From contig CM041292.1 in assembly GCA_023052935.1 (NCBI GenBank), positions 77,819,669 through 77,883,668 of the forward strand: a DNA stretch of 64,000 bases, written 5' to 3'. A model generated the notes under the pieces. It made no database searches, was not told where the DNA came from, and saw only the letters and a list, made by a program, of their open reading frames with translations. Source of the DNA: Piezodorus guildinii (taxonomy: Eukaryota; Arthropoda; Insecta; Hemiptera; Pentatomidae). The stretch's first letter is position 1; every line of letters begins with the position of its first letter. Positions 46,461-56,872 of this stretch are shown piece by piece. Made by a program: the position numbers and the translations under genes.

Positions 46461-47963
46461 ATGTTAGAAAAAACCAATACGCCTTCAGTTTCCCCTAAAG
46501 TTATGAGAGCAATAAACCCAAATGAAAAAGTAATGGAAAATAAGCCAAAAAATAGTAACGGAACACATAACCTTAACCCTATCGAAACAAGTTACGCTAA
46601 AGCTACCGCTACCGAAAGATTTTCCAACCGTGAAAATGCAATCATCTTACACACCCATCCAGGCATCAAACAAAAAGAATACGTTCTCAAAATTGCATCC
46701 CTAATCGATCCTAAATTCATCCGCTATACATCCAGAATCTCAAACTCCCGATTTTGTATCCATTTTAGCAACAAAGAAGCTGTCGATAGTATTTTAAAGA
46801 ACCATAAATCTATCGTCATTGATGATAAAGAAATTAACATAAAGCGCCTAGTGAACCCCGCCAAACGAATAATAATTTCGAATGCATGTCCTTCCATACC
46901 GCACGAAACTATCGAAAAAGAACTTAAAAGCCTAGGCTTAAAATTAGTATCAGCCATGCATTTTCTTAGAGCCGGCTACCAAGACCCAAGATTAGCCCAC
47001 GTATTAAGTTTTAGACGACAGGTTTATATCCCACCTGAAGACATAAGCAAGCTCCCTTCGTCATTATTAATAAAGCATGACAGTGTTCCTTACCGAATTT
47101 TTTTCAGTGAGGACATTGTCACTTGTTTTATTTGTAAGCAACCGGGCCACATTTCTACTGATTGCCCTGAGTGCGAAAATAACTGTGATATTCCTGAGTC
47201 TCAAATCAACCTACAAGGAAATGAACTAATCAATTTTAATAAAGAAACAAACACCGTTAGCAAAAAAGAAAACATCGATACTTTTATTTTAGATACGCCA
47301 AACCACATTATTCCTAATAGCAATATCACAGTAGAGCCAACGCCAGCCAGTCACCATGACAACGCTATCACAGTGAAGAAGCTCCCCGGGAACCAGGTTA
47401 TAACTGAAGGTATCGTTACAGGGAAACAACCTATCGAAACAACGCCTGGAATCGATAGTAATAACTTAATATTGATACCTACTGTGGTTTCTGGCGTCAA
47501 ACGGTGTCATTCCACCACTACTCCTTCCATTGTATCCACAACTGAGTTAAACTTTAAGTTGGATCACCTAGAAGATTCCGAAAATACGATTGATTTGAAT
47601 GACTTTCCACCCATGGTAGCTACCCAAAATCTCAGTAAAAACTCAAAGAAATTAAAAAAGTCTGAGAGCAATTCTACGAGTAACCTTGAAGGCGCCCGAA
47701 AGGTTATAGAAGAAAATAGCGAGAAATATCCAATATCTTTTGATGAGATGACCAAAGTTATTGAACTATCGTCTACCAGTAAAAACGTTAGGGCATTAGT
47801 TGGTGAATTTACTAGTAATACAGAAGGCCTTAGGGCCATGTTGACGGATACTAAAGCACTAATACATGATCGCCGAACAAAATTAAAAATTTCTAAATTG
47901 TTAAAAAAACAGTGGGGTACAATAGAAAGTGCTATAAACAGTGATGAAAGTACTGACAACTAA
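46461..47963 (+). CDS. LINE ORF1 protein, nucleic-acid binding with CCHC knuckle
   Basis: Gag-like RNA-binding protein that packages element RNA. The frame is open from 46,434, but that codon is GTG; the first ATG is at 46,461, giving 500 aa (MLEKTNTPSVSPKVMRAINP). The first third is basic and Ser/Asn-rich. About residues 55-200 resemble the RRM-like region of I- and Jockey-type ORF1 (INIKRLVNPAKRIIISNACP, then the ELKSLGLKLVSAMHFLR segment). One zinc knuckle, CFICKQPGHISTDC (C-x2-C-x4-H-x4-C), lies at residues 222-235. The rest is low-complexity and Ser/Thr/Asn-rich, with a basic end. ORF2 follows 64 bp downstream in another frame, which suggests reinitiation or an internal start. Confidence 0.85.
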   Translation: MLEKTNTPSVSPKVMRAINPNEKVMENKPKNSNGTHNLNPIETSYAKATATERFSNRENAIILHTHPGIKQKEYVLKIASLIDPKFIRYTSRISNSRFCIHFSNKEAVDSILKNHKSIVIDDKEINIKRLVNPAKRIIISNACPSIPHETIEKELKSLGLKLVSAMHFLRAGYQDPRLAHVLSFRRQVYIPPEDISKLPSSLLIKHDSVPYRIFFSEDIVTCFICKQPGHISTDCPECENNCDIPESQINLQGNELINFNKETNTVSKKENIDTFILDTPNHIIPNSNITVEPTPASHHDNAITVKKLPGNQVITEGIVTGKQPIETTPGIDSNNLILIPTVVSGVKRCHSTTTPSIVSTTELNFKLDHLEDSENTIDLNDFPPMVATQNLSKNSKKLKKSESNSTSNLEGARKVIEENSEKYPISFDEMTKVIELSSTSKNVRALVGEFTSNTEGLRAMLTDTKALIHDRRTKLKISKLLKKQWGTIESAINSDESTDN

Positions 47964-48027
47964 TCGATGGAGAGACTCTTAAACATCGACTAATTTTATA
48001 AATTTTTACTTTTTATCTTTTTATTTT

Positions 48028-51000
48028 ATGACAATTAATAGTAAGAAATCTGTAATTGTGCAGTGGAACTGTAATGGTTTCTACAAACATTATGAATATT
48101 TTAGACTACTTTTTTCCGAAGAAAATCCTATTTGTTTTTGTTTACAAGAGACACATTTTTTAGAATCGCAGGCAGTTAATTTAAAAAACATTAATATTTA
48201 TCGAAAAGACAGAACTGATAGTAAGCATGCCTGGGGAGGAGTTGCAATAATGGTAAAAACAGATGTATTTTCAGAACCAATTAACATCAAATCATCTTTT
48301 GAAGTTGTAGCTGCTAAAATATACAGACCAGAACCTATTACAATCTGCAATATTTACATACCACCAAATCGAAATTTTACATGCAGTGACCTACAATCAA
48401 TAGTTGATCAACTTCCAAGACCAATCATCCTGGTTGGAGATCTGAACGGACACAGCACACTGTGGGGCTCCACTCTATCCGACTACCAAAATAGGGGGAA
48501 GGAAATAGAAACGTTCATGGACAATAATAACTTCTTAATATTAGTTAACGATGGATCCCCGACTCATTTCTGCGCTAATGGCGCTCTTTCCGCTATTGAT
48601 TTGTCATTCATAGACGTAAAACTCCTCCACAAAGTTCATTGGCGAGTCAAAGATACCTTGAATGGAAGCGATCACTTCCCGATTACAATAAACTTCGACG
48701 GCGATATGAATGCAAATTCAAAAAGTATTTCTAGATGGTCATTTAGGAAAGCTAACTGGGAGAAGTTCTCATCACTGATAGAGGCAGAAATGTTAAAAAT
48801 GAAAGATGCAATAAATGAATTAGAGGACAACATTTCTTTCTTTAACCACATCATTCTAGATGCAGCAAAGAAGAGCATCCCACACAAAATAACCACCAAT
48901 AACAAACGCTTAGTCCCTTGGTGGAATGAGGAATGCCGCGTCGCAATCATGAATAAAAAAAGAGCACTCAACCGATTCAAAAAAACCAAATCAACAGAAG
49001 ATTTAATTGAATTCAAAAAAATGAGATCAATTGCGAACAAGGTTTTGAGGACAAGTAAGAAAAATTCATGGATGAGCTACGTAAATTCCATCAACAGTAG
49101 CAGTACCATGAAAGAAGTTTGGAAGAAGGTAGGAGCTATTAAAGGTTCCAAAAAATGTGATTTTGTAACGGCAATTCAAGATGCCAACCATGTTATTACT
49201 GACCCTATCAAAATTGTTGAAACTTTAGGAAAATATTTTTCGTCTATGTCCAAATCAGAAAATTATAACCCAGATTTTATTCGACACAAAAGAGAACAAG
49301 AAAAGAATTTAATTGATTTTCAGACTCAAGATTCTGATAATTTCTTGAATAATGAATTCACCCTAACCGAAATGAAAAATGCTCTTCACACATGTAAGGA
49401 CAAATCCACCGTAGGACTCGACCACATTTCATACATTTTCTTAAAAAAGCTGCCTATGATTGCTCAAAATTTCCTTCTTTCAATTTATAATGAAATTTGG
49501 ACAACAGGAAATTTTCCGAGAGACTGGAGGAAAGCCATAGTAATCCCTATTAAGAAAAATCCCCAGAATATAAGCACCAATAACTTTAGACCTATATCCT
49601 TACTTTCGTGTATTTCAAAACTTCTGGAAAAAATGGTAAACACCCGACTGCTTTATTATTTGGAAATAAATAATTTCTTTTCAACCTCTCAATCTGGCTT
49701 CAGAAAAAACCGCTCGGCAATAGATCAAATAACAAAGCTAGAAATTGAAATTCAGACTGCCTTCTCCAAGAAAGAACACCTAGTAGCTGTATTCATTGAC
49801 ATATCCAAAGCATATGACATGATGTGGAGGTACAATGTGGTCAGAACGCTCTCACAAAATGGTCTAACAGGATCATTACTGACATTTGTCGACAACTATC
49901 TCAAAGAAAGAACATTTCAAGTTAAAGTAGGATCCAATCTCTCGCAATCTTTCCAACAGGAAAATGGTACTCCTCAGGGATCTCCCCTCAGCGTAACATT
50001 ATTTTTGGTCGCCATCAATAGTATTGTCCGTACAACAACAGCTGATGTAAAGTGCTCATTATTCGCAGATGACTTTGTAATTTACATAAGGAACCAATCC
50101 ATTCATTATATTGAATGGAGTTTGCAAAAAACACTTCAAAACCTTGAAGAATGGTCCAGAACTACAGGCTTCACCTTCTCCAGCACAAAATCAGTAGCCG
50201 TTCATTTCTGTAGAAAAAGAAAATGTGTAGAAAACCCATCATTAACGCTTCTACATCAACCAATTAGCTATGCAGAAGAAACGAAGTTCTTAGGAGTGTA
50301 CTTCGATAGAAAATTAAATTGGCATAAACACATCCAGTCTGTCAAAGCAAAATGCCAGAGTGGTCTGAATTTATTGAAAGTTCTGGCTAGCACTGAGTGG
50401 GGCTCAGACCGTCGAACACTACTGATGTTGTACCGAACCCTTATGAGACCGGTCATAGATTACGGAGTAGTGTCCTACAGCTCAGCATCTGCCTCAGCTT
50501 TAAAAATATTAGACTCTGTGCATAATCAAGCACTCCGCCTCTGCACAGGTGCTTTCAGGACCACGCCCGTCGAAAGTTTGTATATAGAGAGCGGTGAGCC
50601 CTCATTGGAAATTAGGAGAAAATACTTGATTTTGGCATATGCTGGAAATCTTAGGTCAAGAAAGAACCTGATTGACACGGAGCTGATTGCACATTCAGCC
50701 GCGAATGAACAACACAACCCATCCTGTAAATGTTTTCACTGCAGATCAAATCAATTGATAAATAACCTAGAATTGTCTTTTCCAAAGTTCTTCAAAATAC
50801 CAAGGATCTCAATTCCTAATTGGATACCAATAGAAAGCCGAACCGATCACAGTTTGTCAGTATTTTCCAAGCACACAACCCCCCACCAAGTATATCTACA
50901 AATCTACAAAGAACGGGAAGAATATTATTCGAATTATTGTTTTTGGTTTACTGACGCCTCCAAATCAAACTCTAAAGTTGGATGTGCTATCATAATGGAA

Positions 51001-51750
51001 TCCAATTGTTACAAATACTTACTACCCGCATCAAACAGTATTTATACTGGCGAAATGTATGCAATATGGAAAACCCTGACGCTTATTTCAAAACACCATC
51101 ATGATTATCACTTGATCGTAACAGATTCTCTCAGTTCAATCCAGTCATTAGAAAAAAACGACTCGAAAGATGCCTTGCTAATGAACATACAGCTTCTAGA
51201 AAGAGAATGTCTTCATTCAGGCAAAAAAATCAGGTTCTTGTGGGTTCCTTCTCATTCTGCTATTATGAATAATGAAGAAGCTGATCGAGCTGCAAATGCT
51301 GCTCGTACGGATCCTACGGATGTTGTTTGCATTGATAGGACTACTAGTCTGGACTGGCGTGCATATGTGAAGGAAACAATATACAAATCGTGGACTAAGG
51401 AGTGGAGAGGAAAAACCGAAAAGTTGGGGAAAATTAAAGACAGCCCAGAGGCTTGGAAAAGTTCTGAGAGGAGAAACCGCCGTGAAGAAGTCGTCCTAGC
51501 CAGATTACGCTGCGGCCATACCGCCATTACCCATACTTATCTCCTGAAGGGACTCTACCCTCCGACCTGCAGGACATGCAAGTGTCCGCTGACAGTGGAG
51601 CACATCATAATGGACTGCAAGGCATTCAGCAAAGCAAGAAGGAGCTGCAAGATAAGTGACAGGCTGGACGTTGCTCTCGGTGACAGTGAGGACAGTGTTA
51701 AAAGGTTATTCAAGTTTTTAAAAAAATGTGGAGTGTATAACCATATATAG
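48028..51750 (+). CDS. LINE ORF2 polyprotein: APE endonuclease, reverse transcriptase, RNase H, zinc motif
   Basis: Performs target-primed reverse transcription in the nucleus. 1,240 aa from ATG 48,028. APE endonuclease, residues 1-220: QWNCNGF (12-18), LQETH (Glu 41), LVGDLNGHS (Asp 138, Asn 140, His 142) and NGSDHFP (Asp 215, His 216). Reverse transcriptase, about 455-760: KDKSTVGLDHIS, NFRPISLLS, QSGFRKNRSAIDQ, VFIDISKAYD (Asp 591), GTPQGSPLS, LFADDFVIY (Asp 681 and 682) and KFLGVYFDRKLNW. RNase H, about 970-1,095: FTDAS (Asp 976), GEMYA (Glu 1009), VTDS (Asp 1033), SHSAIMNNEEAD (His 1076, Asp 1086). C-terminal CRTCKCPLTVEHIIMDC (1181-1197). All catalytic residues are present with no frameshift or stop. 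RNase H plus APE places it in the I group rather than typical Jockey, which lacks RNase H. Confidence 0.93.
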   Translation: MTINSKKSVIVQWNCNGFYKHYEYFRLLFSEENPICFCLQETHFLESQAVNLKNINIYRKDRTDSKHAWGGVAIMVKTDVFSEPINIKSSFEVVAAKIYRPEPITICNIYIPPNRNFTCSDLQSIVDQLPRPIILVGDLNGHSTLWGSTLSDYQNRGKEIETFMDNNNFLILVNDGSPTHFCANGALSAIDLSFIDVKLLHKVHWRVKDTLNGSDHFPITINFDGDMNANSKSISRWSFRKANWEKFSSLIEAEMLKMKDAINELEDNISFFNHIILDAAKKSIPHKITTNNKRLVPWWNEECRVAIMNKKRALNRFKKTKSTEDLIEFKKMRSIANKVLRTSKKNSWMSYVNSINSSSTMKEVWKKVGAIKGSKKCDFVTAIQDANHVITDPIKIVETLGKYFSSMSKSENYNPDFIRHKREQEKNLIDFQTQDSDNFLNNEFTLTEMKNALHTCKDKSTVGLDHISYIFLKKLPMIAQNFLLSIYNEIWTTGNFPRDWRKAIVIPIKKNPQNISTNNFRPISLLSCISKLLEKMVNTRLLYYLEINNFFSTSQSGFRKNRSAIDQITKLEIEIQTAFSKKEHLVAVFIDISKAYDMMWRYNVVRTLSQNGLTGSLLTFVDNYLKERTFQVKVGSNLSQSFQQENGTPQGSPLSVTLFLVAINSIVRTTTADVKCSLFADDFVIYIRNQSIHYIEWSLQKTLQNLEEWSRTTGFTFSSTKSVAVHFCRKRKCVENPSLTLLHQPISYAEETKFLGVYFDRKLNWHKHIQSVKAKCQSGLNLLKVLASTEWGSDRRTLLMLYRTLMRPVIDYGVVSYSSASASALKILDSVHNQALRLCTGAFRTTPVESLYIESGEPSLEIRRKYLILAYAGNLRSRKNLIDTELIAHSAANEQHNPSCKCFHCRSNQLINNLELSFPKFFKIPRISIPNWIPIESRTDHSLSVFSKHTTPHQVYLQIYKEREEYYSNYCFWFTDASKSNSKVGCAIIMESNCYKYLLPASNSIYTGEMYAIWKTLTLISKHHHDYHLIVTDSLSSIQSLEKNDSKDALLMNIQLLERECLHSGKKIRFLWVPSHSAIMNNEEADRAANAARTDPTDVVCIDRTTSLDWRAYVKETIYKSWTKEWRGKTEKLGKIKDSPEAWKSSERRNRREEVVLARLRCGHTAITHTYLLKGLYPPTCRTCKCPLTVEHIIMDCKAFSKARRSCKISDRLDVALGDSEDSVKRLFKFLKKCGVYNHI

Positions 51751-51866
51751 TTTAATAACAATGTTAAAGAGAAAAAAACAAAACAAATGTTATATTGACC
51801 ATATCATGTATGTAATATGCTAATGACCCTTAGTGGGTAGATGCATTTAAACAATAAATAAATAAA

Positions 51867-52582
51867 TATTATATGTTACCTATTTATCAAGTTAATTTAT
51901 CGGCTTATCATCAATCTCCATTGACCTTTTAAATTCCGTGTATTAAATAATATTTTTTCTAAAATCTTTTGCTATCCAACGGTATATTATACATCTATAT
52001 TATTATTCTTGTGTTCAAAAAAACAAATATTGCATGAAAAAATATGTTTGCGCTTTTCACCTGTTGTTTATCCAATAAGCTCAACATGCAGATTTAGCCG
52101 TTATTTACCAATGCTAATAAGATGATGTGCCTATTTTTTTTTGTTATATCTACAAAATAAAAGTTACTTCAAAAAAAGAAAATTTAAAATATCGATAAGA
52201 TCTGATAGACAGTTTCAATCAGCATAACATTACATTCAATACCTATATTACATTAAAACCAACTAAAGTTTACATCGATAATCGTTAGAACCGTTTTGGA
52301 GAAAAACGTAAAGAAGTGCAAATTGCATGGTTTAAAGTGATTCTTCTGTTTACCTGATTTTGATGAAAAACTTGCTGTAACATCTCGGGCGTATAGTCGT
52401 CTTAAATATAAAATTTAAGTTTCGTACGCCTTTTCGTTTTCGCGCTAGAGTTACCACACACGGACACACAGACCTTTTATCAGGACTTGGTTATTTGTAC
52501 TCAAGGGATCCTAAAACGCGTATTTCTGTTAAACTGGCATTCGAAAACGATCGTAATATTTTCTCTTACTATATATTTCATA
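51867..52582 (+). repeat. Dispersed repeat R2, continuation after the LINE
   Basis: Begins with the second copy of TATTATATGTTA and resumes R2 order: TTTCTAAAATCTTTTGCTAT, CCAACGGTATATTATACATC, TTTACATCGATAATCGTTAG, GTGCAAATTGCATGGTTTAA, ACATCTCGGGCGTATAGTCG, up to TATATTTCATA where a mariner is inserted. The last bases (TATATAGGTAAGTGAAAGT) follow at 53,482-53,500. Confidence 0.8.
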
Positions 52583-53481
52583 TTGGGTTGATGCAAAATT
52601 AATGCAGGTTTTTAGTAGGTATTGTAAATACGCCATATCTTTACTTTAACCATATATATTTAATCAAAATAATTTCCATCTGAATCAATGCACTTTTGCC
52701 AACGTTCAACAAGCTTTCTTATTCCACCAGAAAAAAAATCCGAATCCCTGGACTCAATGAAATCACGAAAAGAATTTTCAATGTCGTCCTGGTTTTGAAA
52801 ATTTTTCTCCCTCAAAAAGTTGTCGAGATGCCTGAAAAAGTGGAAGTCTGTAGGAGAGAGGTCAGGTGAATAAGGCGGATGTTGGAGAACTTCGTAGCCC
52901 AACTCGTGCAGTCGTCGAAGCGTTGGTTGTGCAACGTGTGGTCTGGCGTTATCGTGGAGCAGGATCGGCCCCTTCCGATTCATCAATGCTGGGCAAATAC
53001 GTTGCAATTTTTGAGTTCCGAGTTCCGCCGCCATTTCTCGTGTGGTTTTGGTTGGGTCTTCTTCCACTTTTGACCTCAGCTGGTCGTTGTCCAGAGCAAG
53101 ATGACGGCCCCGACCTTCCTTGTCTTCGAGGTCGAAATCTCCTCTGCGAAACTTCTGGAACCAACGCTGCACCGTGCACTCATTAATAGCCCCCTGACCC
53201 CACACTTCATTAATATTACGAGCCGTTTGCGCAGCGCTGCGCCCTAATTTAAATTCGTAAAAATAAATTTGACGAAAATCGCACTTTGACATTTTCGATT
53301 CAAGACCTTTGAACACACTGAACAAAACGATTTTACTAAACAAATTCATGGTGAAAGAGAGGGTATTAGATAAGGTTTGTTTTGGTATAATAATGATCAA
53401 TGTTAGGATTAGCTTTGTTTACACAATTGGAATTAAGATATTGCAATAGAGGAAACCTGCATTAATTTTGCATCAACCCAA
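52583..53481 (-). mobile_element. mariner transposon, internally deleted copy E inside R2
   Basis: 899 bp flanked by TA (52,581-52,582; 53,482-53,483). Perfect outer TIRs: TTGGGTTGATGCAAAATTAA at both ends (the right one read inward). Otherwise nearly identical to copy B at 8,228-9,513 but lacking 387 bp. Confidence 0.93.
52660..53292 (-). pseudogene. mariner transposase with 129-codon in-frame deletion
   Basis: From ATG 53,292 (MSKCDFRQIYFYEFKLGRSA) the frame follows copy B to REMAAELG, then jumps to TQKLQRICPALMNRKG and continues to the end, 210 aa in total. The deletion removes the second HTH, WVPHQL and the CDEKW block with the first catalytic Asp; LLHDNARPH and YSPDLSPTDFHFF remain. The deletion keeps the reading frame (387 bp). 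At the junction a few filler bases (GTTCC repeated in GTTCCGAGTTCC) suggest repair after incomplete excision. It could not catalyse transposition but keeps both ends, so it could be mobilised by a full-length enzyme, or its partial protein could interfere; the latter is speculation. Confidence 0.9.
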
Positions 53482-53500
53482 TATATAGGTAAGTGAAAGT

Positions 53501-54189
53501 AAAATGAGTATCTTAATACGTATCGTATTAAATTTATTGATAATTGATTGGACAAATTTGACTTTTATGAAAGCATGGTATAAAACGGTAAATAAAATAA
53601 AACAAAACAGAATTATAATCACGAAAATACTATTAAAGAGTACAACATTGATCATGAACCCTAAGGAAATAGGAGTTCAAGGGCCCGGTAACTAAAGCAG
53701 AAGGTAAAGTGCCAGATGACTACTCCCTAATTATAGGGTTTGTTTGCTTCAAGGTAGAGCTTCTGGTAGGGCACACGGCGTCCTGCAGAACCATACTACC
53801 TAGCCTACCATCAAATAATTATATCTTAGTACAGTACAGATTTTACATTTTACAGATGATCATTCTTCCTAAACATTTTGTAAAATTTTAAGTAGACCAG
53901 GAAGAAATAAAAAAAAATCTTGAAATGAAAAAAATAACAGTTTATAGCTTTTTTAATGAGCCCATTTTATCTGAACCAGTACCAAACTCACGAGGTCACA
54001 CTAGAAGGGATGTTCCTAGAAACTTTGCCATCAGATGTTTTGTCTGCAATTTTTTATTTTTGTCTATATAATTATAAAGAAAATAATAAGATGTATGAAA
54101 AAAAACTTAAAAAATTGACAGTAGCTCAAGCAAATATTGATATTATAATTTCTTTTATATGAAAAGTAATTAATGTATATTCTTAAAGT
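53501..54189 (+). other. Presumed intron, no recognised feature
   Basis: A less AT-rich patch at 53,680-53,810 contains no recognisable coding sequence. Confidence 0.4.
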
Positions 54190-54560
54190 ATAGCCCATTA
54201 CTCGATCCCAAGTTGAAACCATTCTTTAGGATGGAGGTTTAAGAACTCTTGGATCGCAATTTTAACTTTCAGAAAATTATCAAATTTTTTTCCTTAGAGT
54301 TTTTTTTTCTTTAATTTTTAAATCGAACAGGAAAAGTAGTAATTCGATGGTGCTAGGTCTCGGCTGTATGTTGGATAAGGTAGGAGTTCGAACCCACGAA
54401 GTTCTTTATACTTTTCTTTGCCTCGATGAGAAGTGTGAGGAAGAGTATTATCTATTTGGAATAAAACTTTCCGATTGACCGAAGCAGGATGAGGCTCGCA
54501 CAATTTCGCGTACAATACTTCCAGTTGTTTGAAGTGAAGTTCATAATTCATGGAGCATTC
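54190..54560 (-). pseudogene. mariner transposase C-terminal fragment (copy F)
   Basis: On the minus strand: LCEPHPASVNRKVLFQIDNT then LPHTS (cf. NRKGVLFHQDNARPHTS, second catalytic Asp), FELLPYPTYSRDLAPSNYYF (cf. YSPDLAPSDYH; the third Asp is changed to Asn), and after a short shifted part a FDNFL...P.EWFQLGIE-like end. Truncated and inactivated. It belongs to a lineage distinct from copy B and possibly the same as copy D at 44.8 kb. Confidence 0.7.
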
Positions 54561-55994
54561 CGATATGGATTTGCAATTATTAAATTGGATTAAAGCATGT
54601 ATAGATAGCCCTTTGAAATCTTGAATTTGATAAAGCGGATACTATTTAAAATTATTATTATTACTATTTTTTTTTTTTATACACACTCCATTATAATACA
54701 TTGTTTGATAATTCGTAACGCTCTACTATATTTCGATTTATAGAAATGTTATAATTTTTAAAAAAAATTTCGAAGAAGGAAATATTTAATTATAGTACTA
54801 GAGGATAAATAAAAAAAAAATTCTTTATTTCAACAAAAGCGTAAATTCTCATTAAGGTTTCATAATAAAACGGAATTTACACTGACAGCTTAGCATTTAT
54901 GCTTGGAAAATGTCTTCTCTGAGAAGAAACACACAACTTTAATAAATCAACCTCAACCCATCACGCTTAATAGCAGTGGACGTCACAACAAGAGAACCAT
55001 TTTATTTATTTATCATACTCCGAGGAAGCAGTGAAACATGCAAATTAAGAAATACATAATATTTTTTTATATTTATGAAATCCCATATGACATCTAAATT
55101 AAGATGTTAATAAGCTGATAATGATATCGAAGAGATATATTCACAAAGAAATACATCGTTCCTCCTAATATATTAAAATAATATTACATTCTATTTCTGG
55201 GTGAATGTTAACAAACAAAGGTTATATTAAGAATAACAACAGAAAAATAAATAAAAGCCTGATTTATCGAAAACATATAACAAACGCAACTAGACATTTG
55301 AAATTAATACCCTTCCAGATCAAACGAGCTTGCTCGGAAATCAGCAATTAAGTAATGTTTTTATTAGAGAACCATTAGATACGTCAGAACATATCCGTCG
55401 TTTGGACAAACTAAACCCTCACAGCCGTTTGATATTGCGGAGACCGAATAGTATCAAACGTGTTTATTTGTATACAAGTTGTAAGAATAGAGGTTATAAA
55501 CATCTGGTAATGAATACATGTAGACAAATTTGTTGTGTGGGACACATAATAAAAAATGCTAAATAAATATATATTTTTTCTAGTGCTTACAATTGTCCTT
55601 TGAATGGGAACCCACTCACATCTTATTTATTCTCTCTCTGCATTAACTAAATCAGAATGATTATCCATTGAACTTTTAGTACATGGCTTGGACAGAGAAT
55701 GGCAAGTCGAGCATGATGGCGTTACTAAACATCATACAAAAGGCTGCTTAATTTACAAATGAATGATTAAACGAAAAAAAAAACTTTTCGAAGAAACAAA
55801 GTGCAATTTATCTAGTAACTCCCATGACTGACAAGTAGTGGTGTTAGCATACAGCCTTGGTGTGTGACTCTACGGCTCAAGGACTAGCAAGTGTCGGCTT
55901 CAACTTGTTTATTTAAATTAAAATCTTGTTTAAAAGCGATAACTTTTAAATAATTTCAAAATATATAAATAGACATGTCTCTACGAAGTGTAAT
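54561..55994 (+). other. Presumed intron, one unassigned small ORF
   Basis: A 79-codon open frame at 55,330-55,566 has a balanced composition but matches nothing I recognise and starts with a non-ATG codon; not called. The rest is AT-rich. Confidence 0.4.
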
Positions 55995-56872
55995 AACAAA
56001 AATCTGGTGCGCGACTTTCCCTTATCTCACTGTTGTAATCTATTTAATCAATCTATGATTTTTTAAATACATTTAGAGATGAAAATAAATTGTTAAAGAA
56101 TTAATTAATTACTTCTAGTTTCAATAGAAAGATGTGTTTTATTAAATTATCGACTATATTCTTATCTACAAGAATCAGTTATTTTTATCGGTTTTTTATC
56201 ACTTTTCATTAGCTTTTACAATTTTGTTTATGATATATAATTTTTCTAAAATCATTAGCTTTCCACGGGTATATTATACATCTATATTACTGTTTTTATG
56301 TTCAAAATTACAAAAATGCATTAACAAATATGTTTGCTCTTTTCTCTTTCGTTGCATACAGAATTCGTTCAGCTTATATATTTATCCTTTTATTATCAAA
56401 GCTAATAATATGATATGGTTAATTTATTCAAATCTACAACATTAAAAGTACTTCAGAGGAAGAAAATTTAAACTATCAGCTTTTGACCCTGCCAGACTAA
56501 TTCAAGCAGAATGAAACCCGCATCACATTGATTCCCATTAAATCTTACATCGATATAGCGAGATTAATCAAAATCGTTAGAGCCATTTTTGATAAAATCG
56601 TAAATAGGTGCAAAATGCATGGTATAAATTCCGGTCAGCCGATTTCAAATAAAAAGTAGCTGTAACATCTCGGGCGTATAGTTGTCTCAAATATGAAATT
56701 TCAGTTTCAAACGATTTTTTGTTTTTGCTCTAGACTTACCACACACAGACCTTTTTTAGGGCTTGGTTATTTGGACTCAGGGGTCCTTAAAACGTGTATT
56801 TCTGTTGAAAACTGGAATTCAAAATTTGACGATCGAATTCCTTACTGTATATTTCATATGTAAGTAAATTAA
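55995..56872 (+). repeat. Dispersed repeat R2, near full-length copy
   Basis: About 880 bp. Starts AAAAATCTGGTGCGCGACTT and CCCTTATCT, continues TTTAAATACATTTAGAGATG, TTTCTAAAATCATTAGCTTT, CCACGGGTATATTATACATC, the TTTTGACCCTGCCAGAC block, TACATCGATATAGCGAG, GTGCAAAATGCATGGTATAA, ACATCTCGGGCGTATAGTTG, and ends TATTTCATATGTAAGTAAAT. The terminal motif is worn. Confidence 0.7.

Larger units (their letters stand above)
46242..51866 (+). mobile_element. Full-length I-like non-LTR retrotransposon
   Basis: 5,625 bp, flanked by a 12-bp duplication. 5' UTR of about 220 bp, ORF1 (46,461-47,963), 64-bp gap, ORF2 (48,028-51,750), 3' UTR of about 100 bp, ending in AATAAATAAATAAA without poly(A). Two intact ORFs, an RNase H domain and a tail of short repeats fit the I superfamily (I/Nimb-like) of LINEs. 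No disabling change was seen. It lies on the plus strand, sense to the presumed host intron. Confidence 0.9.

Noticed and set aside
55330..55566. 79-codon plus-strand ORF
   Set aside because: Starts with a non-ATG codon and has no recognised domain; could be a relic, but nothing supports it.
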